A stretch of 64,000 bases of DNA from Faecalibacter macacae (GCF_003687725.1 NZ_RDOJ01000015.1:1-64000); one strand, 5' to 3'; positions 9,111 to 19,001 are shown, counted from the stretch's first letter. The notes: generated from the sequence alone by a model not told the origin. Made by a program: numbers and translations.

Positions 9111-9118
9111 TAAATTTG
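9111..9118 (+). promoter_or_regulatory. -7 promoter element
   Basis: TAAATTTG matches TAnnTTTG, 30 bases before the ATG at 9149 of the cysteate/cysteine-synthase-like gene. Confidence 0.6.
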
Positions 9119-9148
9119 CCATTTGTAAGAAAAGAATATTAGTAGATA

Positions 9149-10189
9149 ATGACTGGTAAGTATAACAACGTTTTAGAACTTGTTGGAAACACTCCACTTG
9201 TACGTTTAAACAGAATTAACCAAGACATTCCAGGTGAGGTATATGCCAAATTAGAGTGTTTTAATCCCGGACATTCAACCAAAGATAGGATAGCATTACA
9301 TATCATTGAAGAGGCTGAGAAAAAAGGTTTATTAACTCCTGGAGCTACAATCGTAGAAACAACATCTGGTAACACAGGTTTTGCGGTAGCTATGGTTAGT
9401 ATAGTTAAAGGATACAAGTGTATTTTAGCAGTATCAGATAAGACTAAAGCAGAAAAAATTGCTTATTTAAAAGCATTAGGAGCTAAAGTATTTATTTGTC
9501 CTGCAAATGTACCTGCAGATGATCCTCGTTCTTATTATGAGGTAGCAAAGCGCATCGCTGCAGAAACACCAAATTCAATTTATATTAATCAGTATTTTAA
9601 TTTAGGAAATACTGAGGCGCACTATTTAACTACTGGTCCAGAAATTTGGGCACAAACAGAAGGTAAAATTACACACTTAATTGGGTGTACAGGTACAGGA
9701 GGTACTTTAACAGGAAGTGGACGTTTTATTAAAGAACAAAATCCAGATGTTAAAGTTATTGGCGTAGATGCTTACGGATCTATTTTAAAGAAATACCACG
9801 AAACAGGAGAAGTTGATCCAAACGAAATTTATTCATACCAAATTGAAGGTATGGGAAAAAATTTGGTTCCTGGAGCTTTAGACTTTTCAGTAGTAGATAA
9901 ATTTGTAAAAGTTTCTGATGAAGAGTCTGCTTACACTACTCGCGAGTTAGCTTTAAAAGAAGGTTTAATGGTTGGTTATACTTCTGGTGCAGCAACACAA
10001 GCTTTAAAACAATTATCTGCTTCTGGCGAATTTGATGAAAATTCTGTCGTAGCTGTTTTATTCCCAGATCACGGTTCTCGTTATATAACTAAAGTATTTA
10101 GCGACGAATGGATGGCTGAGCAAGGATTTAGTAATAGTAAATTAAATGGCTTAGAATCTCGTGCAACTGTAGAATACATCAATAAATAA
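9149..10189 (+). CDS. PLP-dependent cysteine-synthase-fold enzyme, candidate cysteate synthase
   Basis: Fold-type II PLP enzyme of 346 residues. The PLP lysine is K45 in NPGHSTKDR, where cysteine synthases typically have a GGSxKDR-type motif. The phosphate and substrate loops are TTSGNTGFA (71-79) and [11 protein letters not shown]. There is no CBS regulatory domain. Family assignment to CysK/CysM/CBS is certain. It lies directly before an alpha-oxoamine synthase gene and shortly before serC and serA. This is the order expected for capnine (sulfonolipid) synthesis, where such an enzyme makes cysteate from phosphoserine and sulfite. That role is inference; plain O-acetylserine or O-phosphoserine sulfhydrylase remains possible. 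Confidence 0.72.
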   Translation: MTGKYNNVLELVGNTPLVRLNRINQDIPGEVYAKLECFNPGHSTKDRIALHIIEEAEKKGLLTPGATIVETTSGNTGFAVAMVSIVKGYKCILAVSDKTKAEKIAYLKALGAKVFICPANVPADDPRSYYEVAKRIAAETPNSIYINQYFNLGNTEAHYLTTGPEIWAQTEGKITHLIGCTGTGGTLTGSGRFIKEQNPDVKVIGVDAYGSILKKYHETGEVDPNEIYSYQIEGMGKNLVPGALDFSVVDKFVKVSDEESAYTTRELALKEGLMVGYTSGAATQALKQLSASGEFDENSVVAVLFPDHGSRYITKVFSDEWMAEQGFSNSKLNGLESRATVEYINK

Positions 10190-10211
10190 AATATTTTAAA
10201 TATATTTGAAA

Positions 10212-10245
10212 AGTGGAAATCAACTTTGTTTGGTTTCTGCTTTTT
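10212..10245 (+). terminator. weak terminator or attenuator between two lipid genes
   Basis: A 12-bp stem containing G-T pairs (AGTGGAAATCAA with TTGGTTTCTGCT) is followed by TTTT. It would partly uncouple expression of the two neighbouring genes. Confidence 0.5.
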
Positions 10246-10267
10246 AACTTAAATACAAGATACTACA

Positions 10268-11527
10268 ATGGATATTTTTGAAAGATTAAAACAAAATCCA
10301 GGTCCATTAGGACAATTTGCTGATTACGGAGAAGGATACTACGTATTCCCTCAATTAAAAGGTGAAATCGGTCCAGTAATGGAATTCCAAGGGAAGAAAG
10401 TTATCACTTGGTCGATTAATAACTACTTAGGATTAGCAAATCACCCAGAAGTACGTAAAGCTGATGCTGACGCTGCTGCTGAATATGGAATGGCTTATCC
10501 AATGGGTGCTCGTGCAATGTCAGGACAAACTGATTACCACGCACAATTAGAGCAAGAGTTAGCTGATTTCGTTCAGAAAGAATCTTCATATTTAATGAAC
10601 TTTGGATACCAAGGTATGGTATCTACAATTGATGCTTTAGTAGGTAAAAATGACGTTATCGTTTATGATGCAGAGTGTCACGCTTGTATCGTTGATGGTG
10701 TACGTTTACACTTTGGTAAACGTTTCATTTACCAACACAACAATATCGAATCTTTTGAAAAAACTATCATTCGTGCTCGTAAATTAGCTGATAAGCAAGG
10801 AGGAGGAATTTTAGTTATTACAGAAGGTGTATTCGGTATGACAGGTAAACAAGGTATCTTAAAAGAAATCGCTGCTTACAAAGACGAGTATAACTTCCGT
10901 TTATTAGTAGATGACGCACACGGATTCGGTACTTTAGGTAAAACTGGAGCTGGAGCTGGAGAAGAGCAAGGATGTCAAGATAAAATTGATATTTACTTCT
11001 CTACTTTCGCTAAATCTATGGCTGGTTTCGGAGCATTTATTGCTGGTGATAAAGACATTATCCGTATCTTAAAATACAACTTACGTTCTCAAATCTTCGC
11101 AAAATCTTTAACTATGCCAATGGTTATCGGAGGATTAAAGCGTTTAGAATTATTAAGAAAATCGCCAGAATTAAAAGATAAATTATGGCACAATGTTGAG
11201 AAAATCCAAAAAGGTTTACAAGATCGTGGATTTGACATTGGAGGATCTGATACTTGTGTTACTCCAATCGTTTTAAATGGATCTCCAATTGAGGCTACTG
11301 TTTTAGCAAAAGAAATGCGTGAAGAGTACGGAATTTTCGTCTCTGTGGTAGTTTACCCAGTAATTCCAAAAGGAATGATTATTTTCCGTATTATCCCAAC
11401 AGCTGCTCACGAAGATGAACACATCGAGTACACTTTAAATTCATTCGCTGAAATTAAAGATAAATTAGCTGATGGTTACTATAAAAGAAAAGCAGAAGAA
11501 TTAAACATTGATTTCGTTCAATATTAA
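10268..11527 (+). CDS. alpha-oxoamine synthase (SPT/KBL-like), candidate cysteate C-fatty-acyltransferase
   Basis: PLP-dependent condensing enzyme of 419 residues in the family of serine palmitoyltransferase, KBL and BioF. Visible active-site residues: H138 in YDAECHACIVDG (stacks on PLP), D215/D216 and H218 in LLVDDAHGFGTLG, and the Schiff-base K249 in STFAKSMAGFGAF. The N-terminus (GPLGQFADYGEGYYVFP) and the cysteine-rich CHAC segment differ from the Sphingobacterium serine palmitoyltransferase as I recall it. With a cysteate-synthase-like gene on one side and phosphoserine-forming genes on the other, condensation of fatty acyl with cysteate to 3-ketocapnine is my preferred reading. Serine palmitoyltransferase is the main alternative. 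Confidence 0.75.
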   Translation: MDIFERLKQNPGPLGQFADYGEGYYVFPQLKGEIGPVMEFQGKKVITWSINNYLGLANHPEVRKADADAAAEYGMAYPMGARAMSGQTDYHAQLEQELADFVQKESSYLMNFGYQGMVSTIDALVGKNDVIVYDAECHACIVDGVRLHFGKRFIYQHNNIESFEKTIIRARKLADKQGGGILVITEGVFGMTGKQGILKEIAAYKDEYNFRLLVDDAHGFGTLGKTGAGAGEEQGCQDKIDIYFSTFAKSMAGFGAFIAGDKDIIRILKYNLRSQIFAKSLTMPMVIGGLKRLELLRKSPELKDKLWHNVEKIQKGLQDRGFDIGGSDTCVTPIVLNGSPIEATVLAKEMREEYGIFVSVVVYPVIPKGMIIFRIIPTAAHEDEHIEYTLNSFAEIKDKLADGYYKRKAEELNIDFVQY

Positions 11528-11547
11528 TATTTTGCAATAAAATATTT

Positions 11548-11584
11548 AAAGCCTTAAACATATTATTGTTTAAGGCTTTTTTGT
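11548..11584 (+). terminator. terminator after alpha-oxoamine synthase
   Basis: A 13-bp perfect stem (AAAGCCTTAAACA/TGTTTAAGGCTTT) is followed by a T-run. Confidence 0.92.
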
Positions 11585-11641
11585 TTAAAAACCTGTTAAA
11601 AAGTCAATAGTTTTTTAAAAGAATATCCAAATCACATTTCA

Positions 11642-11649
11642 TATATTTG
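11642..11649 (+). promoter_or_regulatory. -7 promoter element of serC
   Basis: TATATTTG matches TAnnTTTG, 40 bases before the serC ATG. Confidence 0.55.
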
Positions 11650-11689
11650 TTAAACACATTTTTCACACAAACAAATACAAACAACTCTT

Positions 11690-12760
11690 ATGAAAGTTCA
11701 TAATTTTAGTGCTGGTCCATGTATCTTACCACAAGTGGTTTTTGATAAAATGGCAGAAGCATGTTTAAATTTTAACAACTCAGGTACATCAATCTTAGAA
11801 ATTTCTCACCGTCGTAAAGATGCGGTAGAAGTTATGGATACAGCACGTGCTTTAGTGAAGGAATTAATGAATGTTCCGGAAACTCACGATGTTTTATTTA
11901 TGCAAGGTGGTGCTTCTTTACAATTTCCAACAGTAGCTTACAACTTATTAAAGGAAGGAGGAAAAGCTGCTTATTTAGATTCAGGTAAATGGGCTGCTAA
12001 CGCAATTAAAGAAGCAAAACGTTTCGGAGAAATTAATGTTGTAGCTTCATCAAAAGAAGATAATTACAATTATGTACCAAAAGGGTATGAAATTCCTACA
12101 GATGTAGATTATTTCCACTGTACGTCAAATAATACCATTTTCGGAACTCAAATGAAAGAGTTTCCAACGACAAACGTTCCAGTAGTTTGTGACATGTCAT
12201 CAGATATTTTATCAAAACATGTTGATGTATCTAAATTTGGAGTGATTTACGCTGGGGCTCAAAAGAACATGGGACCTGCTGGTTCTGCTGTAGCAATCGT
12301 TCAAAAAGATTTATTAGGTAAAACAGGACGTAATATTCCTGATTATTTAAATTATGCAACACATATTGCGAAAGAATCTTCTTTTAATACTTGGCCTGTA
12401 ATTGCGATTTACGGTGTAATGTTAAACTTACAATGGTTAAAAGAGCAAGGAGGAGTTGATGCGATTGCAAAAATTAATACTGCAAAAGCTGAAGCTATGT
12501 ATGCTGAAATTGATCGTAACGGATTATTTACAGGTACTGCAAATGTAGAAGATCGTTCGCAAATGAATGCAACTTTCGTTTTAAATAATGAAGATGTAAA
12601 AGCTGAATTTGATGCGATGTTAAAAGAAGCTGGTGTTGTTTCTTTAGCTGGTCACCGCGATGTTGGTGGATACCGTGCTTCTATGTACAACGCTTTACCA
12701 TTAGAATCTGTAAAGGTTTTAGTGGAAGTAATGAAACAATTTGAACAAAAATTCGGATAA
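11690..12760 (+). CDS. serC: phosphoserine aminotransferase
   Basis: Converts 3-phosphohydroxypyruvate and glutamate to O-phosphoserine with PLP. The 356-residue protein begins with the typical HNFSAGPCILPQ, includes SGTSILEISHRR, HDVLFMQGGASLQF and the Schiff-base lysine in YAGAQKNMGPAG, and ends with the conserved GHRDVGGYRASMYNALP. It supplies phosphoserine both for serine and, if the upstream genes are read correctly, for cysteate. Confidence 0.96.
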   Translation: MKVHNFSAGPCILPQVVFDKMAEACLNFNNSGTSILEISHRRKDAVEVMDTARALVKELMNVPETHDVLFMQGGASLQFPTVAYNLLKEGGKAAYLDSGKWAANAIKEAKRFGEINVVASSKEDNYNYVPKGYEIPTDVDYFHCTSNNTIFGTQMKEFPTTNVPVVCDMSSDILSKHVDVSKFGVIYAGAQKNMGPAGSAVAIVQKDLLGKTGRNIPDYLNYATHIAKESSFNTWPVIAIYGVMLNLQWLKEQGGVDAIAKINTAKAEAMYAEIDRNGLFTGTANVEDRSQMNATFVLNNEDVKAEFDAMLKEAGVVSLAGHRDVGGYRASMYNALPLESVKVLVEVMKQFEQKFG

Positions 12761-12774
12761 AAAATAATTAGACT

Positions 12775-12803
12775 TTAGAAGTTAGATTCTTTCTAACTTC
12801 TAA
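12775..12803 (+). promoter_or_regulatory. hairpin between serC and serA
   Basis: Perfect 12-bp stem TTAGAAGTTAGA/TCTAACTTCTAA with a 5-nt loop, without a real T-run behind it. It may protect the upstream message or attenuate serA. Confidence 0.5.
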
Positions 12804-12831
12804 TTTCACACATCTCAATACTATAATTACA

Positions 12832-13782
12832 ATGAAAATATTAGCAAACGACGGAATCTCTAAAGCAGGACAAGAAGCATTAGAAGTAAAAGGTTTCGAA
12901 GTAATTACTACACACGTAGCTCAAGAACAATTAGCAAATTACATCAACGAAAAAGGTGTTGAAGTTTTATTAGTTCGTTCAGCAACTAAAGTTCGTCAAG
13001 ATTTAATTGATGCAACAAACTTAAAAATGATTGGACGTGGTGGAGTAGGAATGGATAACATCGATGTGGAATATGCACGCGAGAAAGGAATCCAAGTAAT
13101 TAATACACCTGCATCATCTTCTCAATCAGTTGCAGAATTTGTATTTGCTCACATTTTCTCAATCGTAAGAAACTTACACAACGCAAATCGTAATATGCCA
13201 TTAGAAGGAGATACAAACTTCAATGGATTAAAGAAAGCATATGCTAAAGCATACGAATTACGTGGTAAAACAATGGGAGTTATTGGATTTGGACGTATCG
13301 GAGTAGAAGTAATTCGTGTTGCAATCGGTTTAGGTATGAACGTTGTTGTTTATGATAAATTCCCAGCAACTCGTGAAATCGAATTAGATTTCTTCGACGG
13401 TCAAACCGTTAAATTTACTTTAACTTCAACAGATTTTGATGAGGTAATTACAAAAGCAGATTTCATTACATTACACGTACCTGCACAAGATGGTTACATT
13501 ATTGGAGTGAAAGAATTAGCTAAAATGAAAGATGGTGTTGTAATCGTAAATACTGCTCGTGGAGGGGTTATTGACGAATTAGCATTAACTGAAGCAATTG
13601 AATCTGGTAAAGTTTTAGGAGCTGGTTTAGATGTTTTCGAAAAAGAGCCTCAACCAGAAATGGGATTATTAATGAATGAAAGTTTATCTTTGTCTCCACA
13701 TATCGCTGGTTCAACTGAAGAAGCACAAAGCAGAATCGGTACAGAATTAGCATCGCAAATTGCGGAGTTTTACGGAGTATAA
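12832..13782 (+). CDS. serA: D-3-phosphoglycerate dehydrogenase, short form
   Basis: First step of serine synthesis: 3-phosphoglycerate to 3-phosphohydroxypyruvate, NAD-dependent. The protein has 316 residues. The NAD-binding GFGRIGVEVIRVAIGLG is followed by the conserved NTARGGVIDE with the catalytic arginine region and by SLSPHIAGSTEEAQ with the catalytic histidine. It lacks the C-terminal ACT domain of E. coli-type SerA, so serine feedback through ACT is not expected. It follows serC and is 18 bp from the DUF1015 gene, a conserved flavobacterial arrangement. Confidence 0.93.
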   Translation: MKILANDGISKAGQEALEVKGFEVITTHVAQEQLANYINEKGVEVLLVRSATKVRQDLIDATNLKMIGRGGVGMDNIDVEYAREKGIQVINTPASSSQSVAEFVFAHIFSIVRNLHNANRNMPLEGDTNFNGLKKAYAKAYELRGKTMGVIGFGRIGVEVIRVAIGLGMNVVVYDKFPATREIELDFFDGQTVKFTLTSTDFDEVITKADFITLHVPAQDGYIIGVKELAKMKDGVVIVNTARGGVIDELALTEAIESGKVLGAGLDVFEKEPQPEMGLLMNESLSLSPHIAGSTEEAQSRIGTELASQIAEFYGV

Positions 13783-13800
13783 AATTTTAAGATCAACCAA

Positions 13801-15048
13801 ATGCCTCAATTTAGACCTTTTAAAGGAATTCGCCCAACCGAAGAAACAGCTCAGGATTTTGTAACAAAATCGGTAGATCGTTATTCGCAGGAGGAATTAG
13901 AAGAAAATATAAATTCAAGAAATCAATCATTTTTACACGTTATTGAACCAACGTGGGATAATACGATTGAAAGTATTCATGATCGTTTTACAAAAGTCAG
14001 ATCTAAGTTTGAAGATTTTGTTGATGATCGCGTTTTGATTCAAGATAAAGCATCATTTTATATTTATCAATTAATTCAGCCAAACGGACGTCAAGTTAAA
14101 GGTTTGTTGGGATTGGTAAATATTAATGATTACAACGAAAATACGATTAAAAAACACGAAGAAACAATTCATCGTCGTGTCGAATTATTCGCTAATTATT
14201 TAAAAGGATCTCACTTTCATGCCGAGCCTGTTTTATTAACATACAAACCTGCACAGCGCGTAGATTTGTTGTTAGAAACGGAAATGAAGCGCAAGCCAAC
14301 ACTTAAAATTGTTGATGAAGAAGGTGTAGAGCATTTATTGTGGCGAGTAGATAATCGTTTAAACCTAAAACAATTTAAAGATTCTATCGAGAAGTTAGAT
14401 GATCTTTACATTGCAGATGGACATCATCGTATGTCATCATCGGCGTTGTACACAGAGAAAATAGCTTCGGAATATGATGAAGAAGTGTATGGTAACGAAA
14501 CGTTTAATTACACTTTAGCAATGTTGGTTTCTAATGACGAATTAATTATTAATGATTATAATCGTGTGGTTAGAGATTTAAATGGTTTATCTAAAGACGA
14601 ATTTATCCGAAAGGTAGAAGAGAATTTTGAAGTAATTTCTAAAGGAAAAGATCTTTTTATTCCGACAAAAAAACATCATATTTTGATGTATATCGATAAT
14701 GAGTTTTATAGTATCTATCCAAAAAATACAGATTTAGATGTTGAAGGATTAAGAGAATTAGATACGTATATTTTCGAAGAGCATTTATTAAAACCGATTT
14801 TAGACATTCACGATACACGTAATGATAAACGAATTGGTTTTGTAGCTGGAACGAAAGATAAAGTAGGTGTCGAAGCTATTAAACAAAAAGTTGATAATGG
14901 TGATTTTGTAGCTGGTTTTGCATTTTATCCTGTTAGTGTAAACGATTTACAGTTAATTGCAGATTTAGGGCTTAAAATGCCTCCAAAATCAACGTATATC
15001 GAACCAAAACCTTTGAGTGGATTTACTATTTTCGATTTGAAAGATTAA
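13801..15048 (+). CDS. DUF1015 family protein
   Basis: Protein of 415 residues starting MPQFRPFKGIRPTEETAQDF and containing the family hallmark LYIADGHHRMSSSALY about half way. DUF1015 proteins are widespread and often sit next to serA/serC, as here (18 bp after serA, 2 bp before the YggS gene). A link to serine metabolism is inferred only from this context. No cofactor motif recognised beyond the conserved DGHHR. Confidence 0.88.
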   Translation: MPQFRPFKGIRPTEETAQDFVTKSVDRYSQEELEENINSRNQSFLHVIEPTWDNTIESIHDRFTKVRSKFEDFVDDRVLIQDKASFYIYQLIQPNGRQVKGLLGLVNINDYNENTIKKHEETIHRRVELFANYLKGSHFHAEPVLLTYKPAQRVDLLLETEMKRKPTLKIVDEEGVEHLLWRVDNRLNLKQFKDSIEKLDDLYIADGHHRMSSSALYTEKIASEYDEEVYGNETFNYTLAMLVSNDELIINDYNRVVRDLNGLSKDEFIRKVEENFEVISKGKDLFIPTKKHHILMYIDNEFYSIYPKNTDLDVEGLRELDTYIFEEHLLKPILDIHDTRNDKRIGFVAGTKDKVGVEAIKQKVDNGDFVAGFAFYPVSVNDLQLIADLGLKMPPKSTYIEPKPLSGFTIFDLKD

Positions 15049-15050
15049 TT

Positions 15051-15710
15051 ATGAGCATAAAAGATAATTTAAACCAAATACAACAAACTATTCCTTCGCA
15101 TGTAACATTAGTTGCAGTTTCTAAAACAAAACCGGTTGAAGATTTGCAAGAAGCGTATGATGCTGGAATGCGTGATTTTGGTGAGAATAAAATCCAAGAA
15201 ATGTGCGATAAATACGAAGTGTTACCAAAAGACATTCGTTGGCATATGATTGGGCATGTACAAACCAATAAGGTAAAATACATGGCGCCTTTTGTACATT
15301 TAATTCATGGGGTTGATAGTTTGAAATTATTGAAAGAAATCAATAAACAAGCTGAAAAAAATAACCGTGTAATTGATGTTTTATTGCAAGTTTTTATTGC
15401 TGATGAAGAAACTAAATTTGGTTTAGATGCTGAAGAATTAAATGATATTTTATCAAATGAAATTCAGAATTTACCAAATGTGAAAGTAGTTGGAGTAATG
15501 GGAATGGCAACTTTTACTGATGATGAAAATCAAATTCGTGAAGAGTTTAAATCCTTAAAACAACTTTTTGATCAACATCAAAATAATCATCCTGAAATGA
15601 AAGTCGTTTCGATGGGAATGAGTGGAGATTACCAAATGGCAATAGAAGAAGGTAGTACAATGGTACGAATCGGAAGTTCGATTTTCGGACATCGTAATTA
15701 TAATATCTAA
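15051..15710 (+). CDS. YggS-family pyridoxal phosphate homeostasis protein
   Basis: Single-domain PLP-binding protein of 219 residues, fold-type III. It carries LVAVSKTKPVEDL with the PLP lysine, DFGENKIQEM, WHMIGHVQTNKVKYM, and LSMGMSGDY-like VVSMGMSGDYQMAIEEG plus VRIGSSIFG near the end. Family members keep free PLP low and buffer amino-acid metabolism. It is the last gene of the serC-serA-DUF1015-yggS run. Confidence 0.93.
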   Translation: MSIKDNLNQIQQTIPSHVTLVAVSKTKPVEDLQEAYDAGMRDFGENKIQEMCDKYEVLPKDIRWHMIGHVQTNKVKYMAPFVHLIHGVDSLKLLKEINKQAEKNNRVIDVLLQVFIADEETKFGLDAEELNDILSNEIQNLPNVKVVGVMGMATFTDDENQIREEFKSLKQLFDQHQNNHPEMKVVSMGMSGDYQMAIEEGSTMVRIGSSIFGHRNYNI

Positions 15711-15716
15711 AAAGTT

Positions 15717-15746
15717 AAAACCCTACAATTTTGTAGGGTTTTCTTT
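15717..15746. terminator. terminator between yggS and receptor gene
   Basis: Stem AAAACCCTACAA/TTGTAGGGTTTT followed by CTTTT; placed between two convergent genes. Confidence 0.88.
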
Positions 15747-15770
15747 TATATAGTGAATTTCTAAATTTTA

Positions 15771-18167
15771 TTATCCGCCTCCTGAAGAGCTTTGTTCTTG
15801 ATTAGATTTTGAACGTTCGATGTTAAATTGTTTTCCAAAATTGTAAGCAATACTAAAACGAAATGTACGGACAGATTCATTTGTCCAAGTTGAATATACA
15901 TTGTTAGTTCTCGATGTATACGTAGGTCTATGATTCTCGAAAATATTATTTACATTAAATGATAATTGTAATTTTTTATTAAATATCATCGCTCTAATAC
16001 CTGCATTATGTTGTAAATAATCGTTATACTCGTCTAAATCAGAGTCAGATCCTTTAGTGCTGTATGCATACGTATAATTCGCAAAAAGTGTTTTAGCTTT
16101 ATTCAGTTCAAAATTATTTGTAATCGTAAAATCACCATTAATTCCGTCTAAAGAATAATTCATACTAGGAATTTGACCAACAGTTTTGATGTAGTAAATA
16201 TCTGCTGTAGCATTAATTTTCCACCATTTTATAGGTTTTAGATTTATAGTTTCACTTAAACCAATACTAGTCGATTTTGCAAAATTAAATGGCTTTGCAA
16301 TCATAACCTGATTTGTAGGGTTGTGTTCAGAAATTTGACCTACAATATCATTCGTTAAACTCATATAAATACTTGTAACGAATAAATCTTTATATGCATG
16401 TTCAAATTCGAAATTATTCGAATAAGAAGGCAAAACATCAGGATTTCCTGTTTGGTAATAATAATCGTTTAACTTAATTAATAGTGGATTTAAATGCCAC
16501 ATAGAAGGTCGATTAATACGCCTTGAATAATTAATACTAAACGAATGATTTTCTGTTGCCTGATACATGACATAAGCTGTAGGAAATAAATCGTCGTAAG
16601 TTTTTGTATAACTTATATTTTCTTTATCTGCAAACGCTTTTACTTTTGCATGTTCATAACGTAAACCAGTTTTAGCACTCCATTTTTCAGAAATTTGTTT
16701 TTCTACGGAGTAGAAAAAAGCATATATATTTTCGTCGTATTTGAATTGATATCTGTATTCGTCTTCTTCAATAAAATCTGCATCCGTTTTTGTAAAACGT
16801 TTGTTTTTTGTTTCATCTTTTCCGATTCGAATTCTTGTTCCGTAATTCATTTTCCACGAATTAACCGGATGTTCCATATCTAAACTGAAATTAAAACGAT
16901 CAGATTGATAATCATTCTCGGTTAAATTACTCTGAAATTTCCCATCAATAGGCGTATGGTCTGGATAAAATTCGTTTGATGTAGCTAAGTTATCTGCATC
17001 CGAAGAATTATTTGAATAATCGAAATCAAAAGTTAATTTTTTGCCCTTGTCATCAAATTTTTTAATTACATGGTAGTTTAAACCAAGGTAATTCCAATCC
17101 CATTGTGTACCATTGTGATCGGTTGTTAAATATCTGTTTAAATTATTAGAAGGTAGATCGTAAATATTATCTTTTGCTTGTGATAAATTTTTTCCTTCAC
17201 CGATTGAATAATCGAAGTTAAATCCAGTAATTAAAGATTCAGTAATATTATAATCAACACCAAGACCAGTTCCGAAATTATTATTTTTAGAATGGTTAAC
17301 ACGATTACTTTCCCAACGATTTGTTTCGTATAAAACTGTATTATTATTACCTAATCCAGATTCATTTTCGCCATGATATACACGGGCAGATAATGTCCAT
17401 TTACCTTTTCTGTAATTGATATTACCATTATAATTTAAGCCAGTGTAATTTGCATGACTTGCTGCAGTAGAAAGACTACCGTTATAACTATTTTGTTTTG
17501 AATTTTTAAGTACAATATTAATTACACCACTGTTTCCTGAAGCATCAAATTTTGCAGGTGGACTTGTAATAATTTCAATTTTATCAATATCCTCTGTTCG
17601 TATTGTTTTTAGATAATTAGATAATTGTGTAGGATCCATTTGCATCAATCTATCATTAATTAAAATAGAAACAGCTCCTTTTCCTACAATTGAAACTTCA
17701 TCAGTATTTTCATCAATCTTAATTCGTGGGGCAAGTTTTAGTGCATCTAAAGCATTTCCTCCTTTAGCACCTTCTGCTTGATCTGGATTAAAAATTAATC
17801 GATCAACTTTCTTTTCGATTAATTTTTTTTGCCCACTAACTACTGTTTCAGCTAATGTGATGTTATCATTTTTAGGAATTAAAATAATCCCAAGATTATC
17901 ATTATTTACATCAATTTCTTGTGTATATAAAAGAGATCCGTATTGTTCAATTCGAATTGTAAATTTCCCTTGTTTTAATATAGTAGAAAAAATACCTTCC
18001 TCGTTTGTAGATGTTTCTTGAAGCAGAATATCGTTATCTAAAATTAAAATATCTGCATAAGTTACAGGTGAATTATCCTCATATAATAATGCGCCTTTAA
18101 CCTCTTGTTGACTAAAAGCGTTAATAGATGTAAAGCAAAAAAGTAAAGAAATTCCTAGTTTTCTCAT
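15771..18167 (-). CDS. outer membrane beta-barrel (TonB-dependent receptor-like) protein
   Basis: The 798-residue protein has a signal peptide (MRKLGISLLFCFTSINAFSQ). Next comes a carboxypeptidase-regulatory-like beta-sandwich (about 20-95), then a plug-like domain with SGNSGVINIVLKNSK, and a large barrel rich in alternating aromatic strands. It ends FRFSIAYNFGKQFNIERSKSNQ plus a Ser/Gly tail. This is the flavobacterial outer-membrane beta-barrel group, whose substrates are mostly unknown. It is monocistronic between terminators. A classical TonB box was not identified. Confidence 0.85.
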   Translation of the reverse strand: MRKLGISLLFCFTSINAFSQQEVKGALLYEDNSPVTYADILILDNDILLQETSTNEEGIFSTILKQGKFTIRIEQYGSLLYTQEIDVNNDNLGIILIPKNDNITLAETVVSGQKKLIEKKVDRLIFNPDQAEGAKGGNALDALKLAPRIKIDENTDEVSIVGKGAVSILINDRLMQMDPTQLSNYLKTIRTEDIDKIEIITSPPAKFDASGNSGVINIVLKNSKQNSYNGSLSTAASHANYTGLNYNGNINYRKGKWTLSARVYHGENESGLGNNNTVLYETNRWESNRVNHSKNNNFGTGLGVDYNITESLITGFNFDYSIGEGKNLSQAKDNIYDLPSNNLNRYLTTDHNGTQWDWNYLGLNYHVIKKFDDKGKKLTFDFDYSNNSSDADNLATSNEFYPDHTPIDGKFQSNLTENDYQSDRFNFSLDMEHPVNSWKMNYGTRIRIGKDETKNKRFTKTDADFIEEDEYRYQFKYDENIYAFFYSVEKQISEKWSAKTGLRYEHAKVKAFADKENISYTKTYDDLFPTAYVMYQATENHSFSINYSRRINRPSMWHLNPLLIKLNDYYYQTGNPDVLPSYSNNFEFEHAYKDLFVTSIYMSLTNDIVGQISEHNPTNQVMIAKPFNFAKSTSIGLSETINLKPIKWWKINATADIYYIKTVGQIPSMNYSLDGINGDFTITNNFELNKAKTLFANYTYAYSTKGSDSDLDEYNDYLQHNAGIRAMIFNKKLQLSFNVNNIFENHRPTYTSRTNNVYSTWTNESVRTFRFSIAYNFGKQFNIERSKSNQEQSSSGGG

Positions 18168-18317
18168 TTTATGAATTTACATATTTTTCAATATACTTAA
18201 TAGTAAAAACGTTATGAATAGCATAATATTATAATTTAATAAATATTTAATTTTCGTTTCTTTGAATTATCAATAATTATATTGTTTTTTCAATTAATTT
18301 TAGAAATTTAATAATCT

Positions 18318-18893
18318 ATGGAAACACTGTCTACTAAAAGGTTTCAGTTAGAGTCACTAAGCGAATTTCATTATGAAAAATTAAGAGATTTTGCTCTTGA
18401 AAAAGAATTATGGACATATTCTACAATTAAAATAAATAACAAAGAGGATTTTAAAGATTATTTTAATCAAGCTCTGTTGTGGTCTAAGCAAATTTCTCAT
18501 TTTGTATTTGTCGTTTATGACATTGAAAACGATCTATATGTAGGTATGACGAGGTTATATGGATTTGATTCTAAAAATAAATCTATAAAATTAGGATTCA
18601 CTTGGTATGCAACTCAAGCTCAAGGTACAGGAGTTAATACACATTGTAAATACTTGATATTAAATTATGCTTTTGAAAATCTATCAATAGAACGTGTAGA
18701 ATTAAATGCAGATTTACGTAATGAGAGAAGTATTGCTGCAATGAAAAAAATAGGATTTCAACAAGAAGGAATTCTTCGTAAACATACCTATTTACCTGAT
18801 GGATTTAAACGCGATACCATTGTTTTTAGTATACTAAAAGAAGAATGGGAAAACGAAGTGAAAATAGTTTTAGAACGAAAGATTTTTATCTGA
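18318..18893 (+). CDS. GNAT-family N-acetyltransferase (RimJ/RimL type)
   Basis: Protein of 191 residues with the RimJ/RimL layout: an N-terminal STKRFQLESLSEFHYEKL, a central LGFTWYATQAQGTGVNTHCKYLIL in the position of the acetyl-CoA loop, and a C-terminal NLSIERVELNADLRNERSIAAMKKIGFQQEGILRKH. It acetylates an unknown amine, perhaps a protein N-terminus or antibiotic. The acetyl-CoA loop (AQGTGVN) conforms to the Q/RxxGxG/A pattern. Confidence 0.87.
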   Translation: METLSTKRFQLESLSEFHYEKLRDFALEKELWTYSTIKINNKEDFKDYFNQALLWSKQISHFVFVVYDIENDLYVGMTRLYGFDSKNKSIKLGFTWYATQAQGTGVNTHCKYLILNYAFENLSIERVELNADLRNERSIAAMKKIGFQQEGILRKHTYLPDGFKRDTIVFSILKEEWENEVKIVLERKIFI

Positions 18894-18971
18894 AATAAAG
18901 AAAAAGACATATTAATTATTATTAAATCTTTTTTCATTAAATAGGAATAAAAAAATCATCACATAAATCAA

Positions 18972-19001
18972 TTGAAATATTAGATCGATAGCGTAAATTT
19001 G
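18972..19001 (+). promoter_or_regulatory. promoter of menC
   Basis: A TTG at 18972-18974 and TAAATTTG at 18994-19001 are separated by 19 bases, matching the Bacteroidota -33/-7 arrangement. The ATG at 19006 is four bases past the -7 box, so the transcript is predicted to be leaderless. Confidence 0.65.
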
